Shown: piece after piece, positions 58,212 to 64,000 of the stretch
Numbering within the stretch: position 1 is the first letter of the stretch
Layout of the letters: every line of letters begins with the position of its first letter
Assembly: GCF_042678385.1 (NCBI RefSeq)
Contig: NZ_JBHUDY010000001.1
Coordinates: 2,232,001-2,296,000, forward strand
Direction of reading: 5' to 3'
DNA length: 64,000 bases
Source of the DNA: Sphingomonas_B tabacisoli
GTDB lineage: Bacteria; Pseudomonadota; Alphaproteobacteria; Sphingomonadales; Sphingomonadaceae
Program-made: the position numbers and the translations under genes
The notes under the pieces: generated by a model
Databases searched by the model: none
What the model saw: only the letters and a program-made list of their open reading frames with translations
What the model was told of the DNA's origin: nothing

Positions 58212-59396
58212 ATGACGGGCAAGCGCATCCTACTGATCGTCGGCGGCGGCATCGCTGCCTATAAGGCGTGCGAACTAATCCGGTTGCTGCGCAAGGAGGG
58301 GATGTCCGTGCGCTGCGTATTGACCGATGGCGGCGCGCAGTTCGTGATGCCGATGACGCTGGCGGCTCTATCCGAGCAGCCGGTCCACACCAGCCTCTGG
58401 GACTTGAAGGACGAGGCCGAGATGGGCCATATCCAGCTCAGCCGCGAGGCGGATCTGGTGGTGGTGGCGCCGGCAACGGCCGACCTGCTGGCGCGGATGG
58501 CAGCGGGGATCGCGGACGATCTGGCGACGACCTTGCTGCTTGCCACCGACAAGCCGGTGCTCGCCGCGCCCGCGATGAACGTCAGGATGTGGCAGCACGC
58601 AGCGACCCGGCGCAATGTCGAGCGGCTACGCGCGGACCGCGTGACGGTGCTGGAACCAGACGAAGGCCCTATGGCGTGTGGGGAGTTCGGTCCCGGACGC
58701 CTGCCGGAGCCGGAAGCGATCCTGAACGCGATCAAGGCGGCGCTCGGCACAAGCGGCAGGCTCGCCGGCAAGCACATCATCGTGACCGCCGGTCCGACGC
58801 ACGAGCCGATCGATCCGGTGCGCTACATCGCAAATCGCTCGTCCGGAAAGCAGGGCTTCGCGATCGCCGGAGCGTTGGCGCAGCTCGGCGCGCGGGTGAC
58901 TTTGGTGAGCGGACCCGTCACCCTGCCCGCGCCTGCCGGCGTGGCCCGGATCGATGTCGAGACGGCGCGCGAAATGGCGGCGGCGGTCGATGCTGCGCTA
59001 CCGGCAGACGCAGCTGTGCTGGTGGCAGCGGTGGCCGACTGGCGGGTCGAGCCGGCCGGCTCCAAGATCAAGAAACGCGCTGACGGCGCCCCTCCAACGC
59101 TCGCTCTCGCCGAGAACCCGGACATTCTCGCCGGCCTCGGGCGCGATCCACGGCGGCCGAGGCTGGTCGTCGGCTTCGCCGCCGAAACCAACGACGTAAT
59201 CATCAACGCAACCGCCAAGCGCGCGCGTAAGGGCGCCGACTGGATCGTCGCCAACGATGTGTCCGGCGACGTCATGGGCGGAGCGGACAACCGCGTTCAT
59301 CTCGTCACGGAAGCGGGTGTGGAAGACTGGGAGCCTATGCCGAAGGAACAGGTCGCGGCGAAGCTCGCGGAACGGATCGCCGATGCCCTTTCCTGA
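58212..59396 (+). CDS. coaBC: Bifunctional phosphopantothenoylcysteine decarboxylase/synthase
   Basis: A 394-residue coenzyme A biosynthesis enzyme. The N-terminal CoaC flavoprotein domain (ILLIVGGGIAAYKACELIR, then PAMNVRMW near 122 and GPMACGEFGPGRLPEP near 152) decarboxylates, and the C-terminal CoaB domain (TAGPTHEPIDPVRYI near 195, AAVADWRVE near 275) is the ligase. The gap from ubiB is four bases, and its end overlaps dut by 14 bp. Confidence 0.97.
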   Translation: MTGKRILLIVGGGIAAYKACELIRLLRKEGMSVRCVLTDGGAQFVMPMTLAALSEQPVHTSLWDLKDEAEMGHIQLSREADLVVVAPATADLLARMAAGIADDLATTLLLATDKPVLAAPAMNVRMWQHAATRRNVERLRADRVTVLEPDEGPMACGEFGPGRLPEPEAILNAIKAALGTSGRLAGKHIIVTAGPTHEPIDPVRYIANRSSGKQGFAIAGALAQLGARVTLVSGPVTLPAPAGVARIDVETAREMAAAVDAALPADAAVLVAAVADWRVEPAGSKIKKRADGAPPTLALAENPDILAGLGRDPRRPRLVVGFAAETNDVIINATAKRARKGADWIVANDVSGDVMGGADNRVHLVTEAGVEDWEPMPKEQVAAKLAERIADALS

Positions 59397-59832
59397 GATC
59401 GAAATTCGCCTGAAGCGCCTGCCGCACGGCGAAGGTCTTCCGCTCCCCGTATATGCGACCGCCCATGCCGCCGGCATGGACGTGGTCGCGGCGGAGGAGC
59501 TGACGCTTGCGCCGGGCGCACGTCACGCGGTCGCCACCGGCTTTGCGATCGCCATTCCGGAAGGCTATGAAGTGCAGGTTCGCCCGCGCTCCGGCCTGGC
59601 GCTCAAGCACGGCATCACTTGCCTCAACACGCCCGGCACGATCGACGCGGACTATCGCGGCGAAGTGAAAGTCATTCTCGCGAATTTGGGCAATGAGCCG
59701 TTCGCCATCCGCCGCGGCGACCGCATCGCCCAACTCGTCCCCGCCCCGGTCCAGCGTGCCCGCTTCGCCGAAGTGGAAGAGCTTGACGACACTGTGCGTG
59801 GCGCTGGCGGATTCGGCTCGACAGGCGTGTGA
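59383..59832 (+). CDS. dut: Deoxyuridine triphosphate nucleotidohydrolase
   Basis: A 149-residue homotrimeric dUTPase that hydrolyses dUTP to dUMP. Motifs: HAAGMDVVA (motif 1), RPRSGLALKHGI (motif 2), NTPGTIDADYRGE (motif 3), RGDRIAQLV (motif 4) and the C-terminal GAGGFGSTG (motif 5). The ATG at 59383 lies inside coaBC, and the end shares GTGA with the next gene. The length is typical of proteobacterial Dut. Confidence 0.97.
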   Translation: MPFPEIEIRLKRLPHGEGLPLPVYATAHAAGMDVVAAEELTLAPGARHAVATGFAIAIPEGYEVQVRPRSGLALKHGITCLNTPGTIDADYRGEVKVILANLGNEPFAIRRGDRIAQLVPAPVQRARFAEVEELDDTVRGAGGFGSTGV

Positions 59833-60593
59833 CTTTCTCCGACGAACAGCTCGACCGCTACGCTCGCCATATCGTCCTGAAGGAGATTGGCGGCGCAGGA
59901 CAGGCCAGACTCGCCCAAACGCGCGTCGCCGTTATCGGGGCCGGCGGGATCGGATGCCCTGCGATTCAGTATCTGGCGGCTGCGGGCATCGGCACACTCC
60001 GCGTGATTGACGACGATGAGATCAGCCTCTCCAACCTTCAGCGCCAGGTCTTGTTCGGCACTGCCGATGTCGGCTGGCCGAAGGCGCAGATCGCGCGCGA
60101 CGCCGTGACACGGTTGAATCCCGACGTCGCTTATCAAGCAGTTCCCGAGCGGCTGACCGCCGCAAACGCAGCCGTGCTGATCGGTGACGTCGATCTGGTG
60201 CTCGACGGCTGCGACAATTTCGCCACCCGCCTTACGGTCTCCGATCATTGCACGCGCGCCCGCATCCCGCTGGTCTCGGGCGCGCTGGGCCAATTCCAAG
60301 GGCAGATCGGCACCTTCCGCGGCTGGGAAGCCGACCAGCCTTGCTATCGCTGCTTCGTCGGCGACGCCTTCGATGCCGACGATTGTGACACCTGCGCGGA
60401 GCAGGGCGTGCTGGGCGCGATGGCAGGGTTAGTCGGAAGCTGGGCTGCGATGGAGGCAGTGCGCGCGATTGTCGGCTTCGGGCCCGATGCGGCGGGCAAG
60501 GTGCACGTGTTCGACGGCGTCACGCCGGCGCTACGCACCATTCGCATCGCCAAGGACCCAGCGTGCAGGGCATGCGGGTCAGATCGACTTTAG
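59829..60593 (+). CDS. HesA/MoeB/ThiF family adenylyltransferase
   Basis: A 254-residue E1-like enzyme that adenylates a sulfur-carrier protein C-terminus. Seen: the nucleotide loop VIGAGGIGCPAIQYL near residue 38, DDDEISLSNLQRQVLF near 62, the DGCDNFATR segment near 127, and zinc CxxC pairs CYRC near 172 and CRAC near 247. It may be MoeB or ThiF; the sequence does not decide. The GTG start overlaps the dut stop. Its 3' end overlaps the convergent GST gene by 15 bases. Confidence 0.9.
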   Translation: MTFSDEQLDRYARHIVLKEIGGAGQARLAQTRVAVIGAGGIGCPAIQYLAAAGIGTLRVIDDDEISLSNLQRQVLFGTADVGWPKAQIARDAVTRLNPDVAYQAVPERLTAANAAVLIGDVDLVLDGCDNFATRLTVSDHCTRARIPLVSGALGQFQGQIGTFRGWEADQPCYRCFVGDAFDADDCDTCAEQGVLGAMAGLVGSWAAMEAVRAIVGFGPDAAGKVHVFDGVTPALRTIRIAKDPACRACGSDRL

Positions 60594-61214
60594 CCCGAAT
60601 TGCTGCGCCAGCGCGCGGAGCGGCGCCATGCTCGGGCGTGCGCCCACGTCACCCATCCAGCGGCCGAGCGCGGGACCGGGCTTGAGCTCGATCGCGCCCC
60701 AGCCGATCAGCCCGGCGACGCCCAGGAATGCGGTCACGTCGGCCATCGTGAAACGGTCGGCCGCAAGAAAGCGGCTCTCCGCCAGCCGCGCCTCCATGAG
60801 CGCCAGCATTTTGTGACATTGCTGCACATGCTCCTTCGCCCAATCGGGAAACTGGCGAAGCGCGCCGGTAAACATCGGCTGGCAATGGTGACCATACTCG
60901 ATCGCCGGCTGCATCAGGAGCTGTTCCGCCCGCCGTTCCCACATCGACACCAATGTGCGTTCGTTGAGGCGGTCGCCGAACAGGGAGGGGCCGTCCGAAA
61001 TCTCGTCCAGATACTGGCAGATGGTCAGTGATTCCGTGACGAACAGTCCGTCGTCGGTTTCCAACGACGGCACCGTCTTCAATGGGCTGACACGCTCATA
61101 GTCCGCCTCGCTCAACGTGCCGACGTCGACCGTCTCGATCGCGATGCCGCGCTCCGCCATAAAGATCATGACCTTCAGCGCATTCGGCGCAATCGGTCGC
61201 ATGTAGAGCCGCAT
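60579..61214 (-). CDS. Glutathione S-transferase family protein
   Basis: A 211-residue two-domain GST-like protein. The thioredoxin-fold N-terminal domain starts MRLYMRPIAPNALKVMIFMAE and includes the TVPSLETDDG cis-Pro and LFVTESLTICQYL glutathione segments near 48-70. The C-terminal all-helical domain ends FLAADRFTMADVTAF. The substrate is unknown. Start and the upstream DUF167 stop abut without a gap, so the two genes are co-transcribed. Confidence 0.9.
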   Translation of the reverse strand: MRLYMRPIAPNALKVMIFMAERGIAIETVDVGTLSEADYERVSPLKTVPSLETDDGLFVTESLTICQYLDEISDGPSLFGDRLNERTLVSMWERRAEQLLMQPAIEYGHHCQPMFTGALRQFPDWAKEHVQQCHKMLALMEARLAESRFLAADRFTMADVTAFLGVAGLIGWGAIELKPGPALGRWMGDVGARPSMAPLRALAQQFGLKSI

Positions 61215-61544
61215 TCAATCGCTCCCGATCCACTCCGCCAGTCGTTGCGCAAGCGTAGCGGGATCGCCGAGCAATTCCACCCGCTTGAGACGAGAGGCCT
61301 CGCCCGAGACAATGCGTATATCCGACCGGCGTAAACCGAGTGACTTGGCGAGGAATGCTGTCAGTTCGGCATTGGCTGCGCCGTCTACGGGCGGAGCGGC
61401 AAGCCGAATGCCGAGCGCCGGCCTTCCGTCGGCAAGCATTGTCCTGTCGTCGACTGCGGTCCTCGATGCCTTAGGCGCTACGCGGACGGCGAGGACGATC
61501 CGATCATCGGCGGCAATCCACGGGTCGGAGGACGCGTTGGTCAT
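61215..61544 (-). CDS. DUF167 (YggU family) protein
   Basis: A 109-residue alpha/beta protein of the DUF167/UPF0235 family, cytoplasmic and of unknown function. Seen: RVAPKASRTAV near residue 21, IRLAAPPVDGAANAELTAFLA near 46-66, the GEASRLKRVEL segment near 82, in the family order. It precedes the GST gene with no gap. Confidence 0.88.
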   Translation of the reverse strand: MTNASSDPWIAADDRIVLAVRVAPKASRTAVDDRTMLADGRPALGIRLAAPPVDGAANAELTAFLAKSLGLRRSDIRIVSGEASRLKRVELLGDPATLAQRLAEWIGSD

Positions 61545-61628
61545 GCCCAGCCGGTCTCACATGGAACCATGGCTGTCGAGCGACGCATTCGCCCTTGATC
61601 AATCACGCGGCGGCACCGAAGAAGCCTC

Positions 61629-62351
61629 GTGCGTCGGCTTTTCCTTGCAGTGTTTTTGATCGGGTTTGCAGCACCGGCGTTGGCGGGACCGCCCTACGTC
61701 ACCGACGATCCCGAACCGACCGACCTTGGCCATTGGGAAATCTACGCTTTCACGGCGGCAGAAGGCGCGCATGGGAGTTGGGACGGCGGGGGCGGCCTCG
61801 ACCTGAACTATGGCGCGGTGAAGGACGTGCAACTGACGGCGACGCTGCCAATCAATGCGACGCATGCCCGTGGGGCGGGCACGCAGACCGGCGCGGGCAA
61901 TGTCGAGCTCGGCGTCAAATACCGGTTCCTGCACGATGTCGCCGGGTTCGACGCGGCCATCTTTCCGCGCGTGATCCTGCCGAGCGGCGGCCACCGATTC
62001 GGCACCGGACGCACCTCGCTCCTGCTGCCGCTCTGGATCGATCGAGATATTGGCCATTGGGCGATCTTCGGCGGCGGCGGCTACACGATCAATCCAGGCG
62101 CCGGAAATCGCGATTTCTGGAATGGCGGATTGACGGTGACGCGCGAAGTCTCCGAGCGGCTCGCAATCGGCGGCGAAGTGACAGTCGAAGGAGCAGACTC
62201 GGTCGGCGGGCATTCGACTGAGGGAGCCGATCTGGGCGGCGTCTATCACATCGGCGGACCGTTTTCGCTGCTGGTGTCCGGCGGGCCGGTTCATCAGCAT
62301 CATGGGCCGACCGGGTGGCGCGGCTATGCGGCGCTGGGGTTGGCCTTCTGA
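61629..62351 (+). CDS. Secreted outer-membrane-type beta-barrel protein (phenol MetA-like fold)
   Basis: A 240-residue exported protein with a signal peptide (RLFLAVFLIGFAAPALAG) and alternating beta strands rich in Gly and aromatic residues, ending YAALGLAF with terminal Phe, a beta-barrel C-terminus. It resembles the family called transporter or 'MetA-pathway of phenol degradation'. The GTG at 61629 is preceded by GAAGAAG. A DUF347 membrane protein starts 20 bases downstream, so the two are probably one transport unit. The substrate is unknown. Confidence 0.72.
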   Translation: MRRLFLAVFLIGFAAPALAGPPYVTDDPEPTDLGHWEIYAFTAAEGAHGSWDGGGGLDLNYGAVKDVQLTATLPINATHARGAGTQTGAGNVELGVKYRFLHDVAGFDAAIFPRVILPSGGHRFGTGRTSLLLPLWIDRDIGHWAIFGGGGYTINPGAGNRDFWNGGLTVTREVSERLAIGGEVTVEGADSVGGHSTEGADLGGVYHIGGPFSLLVSGGPVHQHHGPTGWRGYAALGLAF

Positions 62352-62371
62352 CCAGCAAATGGAGTGAATGA

Positions 62372-63175
62372 ATGGCCGAGCAGGAGCGCGTGGAGAGCAA
62401 GGTGCCGGCGGTCACGCTCGGCTTCTGGATCATCAAGATTCTTGCCACGACCCTCGGCGAGACCGGCGGCGACACGGTGTCGATGACATGGCTGGGCGAG
62501 ACCACGCCGGATGCGGCCCAGTCTCCCTGGAACGGCTATCTGGTCGGATCGGCGATTTTCCTGACGATCTTCGTCGTGCTGGCGGCCTGGCAAATCCGCA
62601 CCAGGCGCTTTCATCCGTTCCTTTATTGGGCGACCATCATCGCCTCGACCACGGCTGGCACGACCATGGCGGACTTCGCCACGCGCTCGCTCGGGATCGG
62701 CTACACCGGCGGCTCGGCCCTGCTGTTCGCACTGGTCCTGGCTTCGCTCGCCGCCTGGAAGACGACGACCGGCTCGATCAGCGTCGAGACGGTGCGCACG
62801 CCCAGGGCCGAGGCATTTTACTGGCTGACCATCACCTTTTCCCAGACGCTCGGCACCGCGCTCGGCGACTGGGCGGCCGATACGGGCGGCTTGGGCTATG
62901 GCGGCGGCGCACTGCTGTTCGGGGCCGCTCTCGTCGTGATCGCGGGCCTGTGGTTCTGGACGAGCGCGAACCGGGTCGCGCTGTTCTGGGCCGCGTTCAT
63001 CCTGACCCGGCCGCTCGGCGCGACCGTCGGCGATTTCCTGGACAAGCCGCTCGACCACGGCGGGCTGGCGTTCAGCCGGCCCGTCGCCTCGGCAGTGCTG
63101 GCAGTCGCGATTCTCGTCCTGATCCTGGTGCTGCCGCAGCGCGCCGGCCGGCACCCGGAAAAGGCCGCGGCCTAG
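62372..63175 (+). CDS. DUF347 (COG4705) membrane protein with four internal repeats
   Basis: A 267-residue integral membrane protein with about eight helices. It is built from four repeats each carrying a Gly/Thr/Asp signature: TTLGETGGDTVS (26-37), STTAGTTMADFATR (92-105), SQTLGTALGDWAAD (157-170) and TRPLGATVGDFLDK (212-225). Conserved acidic residues at helix ends suggest ion binding. GGAG lies before the ATG. The pairing with an outer-membrane protein upstream suggests export of a cation or small solute, but this is inference. Its TAG stop overlaps that of the convergent topA. Confidence 0.87.
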   Translation: MAEQERVESKVPAVTLGFWIIKILATTLGETGGDTVSMTWLGETTPDAAQSPWNGYLVGSAIFLTIFVVLAAWQIRTRRFHPFLYWATIIASTTAGTTMADFATRSLGIGYTGGSALLFALVLASLAAWKTTTGSISVETVRTPRAEAFYWLTITFSQTLGTALGDWAADTGGLGYGGGALLFGAALVVIAGLWFWTSANRVALFWAAFILTRPLGATVGDFLDKPLDHGGLAFSRPVASAVLAVAILVLILVLPQRAGRHPEKAAA

Positions 63176-64000
63176 GCACGCTTCTTTGCCGGCGCCTTTT
63201 TCGGCGTCGCCTTCTTTGTCCCGCCCCGCCCCTTCTTCTTGGCCGGCCCCGCCGCGGCGCGGGCATCGATAAGCTGCGCCGCCTCCTCGAGCGTCAACGC
63301 TTCGGGCGCGACGGTTTTCGGTAGCGTCGCGTTGGTGGTGCCATCGGTGACATAGGGGCCGAACCGGCCTTCCATCAGCTTGATCTCGGCCTCGGTGCGG
63401 GGATGCGCGCCCAGCACGCGCAGCGGCTCGCGGGAAGCGCCGCGCTGGGGGCGACCGCCCTTTGCCGCGTCGGCGAGCTTTGCAACGGCGGCGTTCATAC
63501 CGGTCTCGAACACTTCCATCGTCGAGCCGAGCCGGGCGTATTTGCCCTGGTGCGCGAGATAGGGGCCATAACGGCCGATCGAGGCGGTGATCGGCTCGCC
63601 GGTTTCCGGGTGCGGCCCGATTTCGCGGGGCAGGCTCAGCAATTTCAGCGCCCATTCCAGATCAAGCTCGCCGATATCCTTCGGTATCGACGCGCGCTTG
63701 GCATCCTTGCCGTCGCCGAGCTGGACATAGGGGCCAAAGCGCCCGGTCTTGCGGAACACTTCCGCGCCGGTCTCCGGATCGCGGCCAAGCGCCACGTCGC
63801 CATTGTCGTCGGCGCTTTCCTCACCCCCGCCCTGCCCGAAGCGGCGGGTGTATTTGCATTCGGGGTAATTGGAGCAGGCGACGAATGCGCCGAAACGCCC
63901 GCCGCGCAAGGCCAGCCGGCCATTGCCGCAGTTGGGGCAGAGCCGGGGATCGGTACCGTCTGCGCGGGGCGGAAACAGGAACGGCGCAAGGAACTCGTCG
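63172..64000 (-). CDS. topA: DNA topoisomerase I, C-terminal part (5' end outside window)
   Basis: The last 276 residues of type IA topoisomerase, which relaxes negative supercoils. A zinc ribbon with CPNCGNG and ACSNYPEC is followed by three C-terminal repeats (KTGRFGPYVQLGDG, IGRYGPYLAHQGKY and MEGRFGPYVTDGT) and a Lys-rich tail (KKATPKKAPAKKRA). The frame is open at base 64000, so the catalytic domain is beyond the right edge. It converges on the DUF347 gene with overlapping TAG stops. Confidence 0.95.
   Translation of the reverse strand, partial: DEFLAPFLFPPRADGTDPRLCPNCGNGRLALRGGRFGAFVACSNYPECKYTRRFGQGGGEESADDNGDVALGRDPETGAEVFRKTGRFGPYVQLGDGKDAKRASIPKDIGELDLEWALKLLSLPREIGPHPETGEPITASIGRYGPYLAHQGKYARLGSTMEVFETGMNAAVAKLADAAKGGRPQRGASREPLRVLGAHPRTEAEIKLMEGRFGPYVTDGTTNATLPKTVAPEALTLEEAAQLIDARAAAGPAKKKGRGGTKKATPKKAPAKKRA

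Overview
The window reads as GC-rich chromosomal DNA of an alphaproteobacterium, most likely a sphingomonad (Sphingomonadales). Supporting signs are the alphaproteobacterial cell-cycle regulators TrcR and GcrA, PEPxxWA-CTERM proteins, a CC_3452-type small secreted protein, two TonB-dependent receptors, Entner-Doudoroff genes, and intergenic inverted repeats of the CTGAGCTTGTCGAAGG type. I see no rRNA, CRISPR array, IS element, integrase or prophage. The order looks like an ordinary chromosome with many stop/start-overlapping operons. The largest stretch without an assigned gene is about 270 bases (7574-7845).

Layout. 1-7.6 kb: an MBL hydrolase (cut by the left edge) coupled to trcR, a secreted PEP-CTERM protein, the cytochrome bo3 operon cyoABCD, tRNA-Thr(UGU) and a Tat-exported dienelactone-hydrolase-like enzyme. 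7.8-13.1 kb: tRNA-Cys(GCA), then a compact five-gene operon bdhA-ndh-patatin-saccharopine-dehydrogenase-like-PEP-mutase-like. 13.2-16.2 kb: a secreted cupin, an MFS exporter with a CMD-family protein, and a LysR regulator. 16.4-19.6 kb: a bufferin (copper-binding RiPP) operon bufABCD with a DUF302 protein as fifth gene. 19.7-22.7 kb: a membrane-anchored unknown and two related parallel beta-helix proteins. 22.9-27.9 kb: a coniferyl-type aldehyde dehydrogenase, zwf and edd, separated by inverted repeats.

28-33.8 kb: a ZnuD-like TonB receptor with a Zur-like palindrome, then argD-argF-hslO and a small secreted protein. 33.9-38.1 kb: an AraC regulator, small secreted proteins, a second dienelactone hydrolase with an ABC permease, and gcrA. 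38.2-41.8 kb: an unusual AraC-alpha/beta-hydrolase fusion divergent from a 37-residue membrane peptide, a diiron protein and an OsmC protein. 41.9-50 kb: an SRPBCC protein, two PEP-CTERM exoproteins (phosphoesterase and metalloprotease) whose 3' ends and terminators are nearly identical, a 57-residue small protein between them, a secreted amidohydrolase, a beta-propeller, a GFA-family protein and a membrane protein. 50.2-64 kb: parE, a large TonB receptor with tandem repeats in its leader, mutM divergent from ubiE-ubiB-coaBC-dut-thiF/moeB, a GST-like protein with a DUF167 protein, an outer-membrane protein with a DUF347 membrane protein, and the 3' end of topA.

The most interesting unexplained units are the AraC-hydrolase/diiron/OsmC divergon, the bufferin operon with DUF302 and a divergent LysR, the bdhA-ndh-patatin operon, the twin beta-helix proteins, the copied PEP-CTERM tail-plus-terminator cassette, and terminator-like hairpins placed directly before the ribosome binding sites of trcR and argD. 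Long reading frames antisense to the main genes are composition artefacts and are left out.
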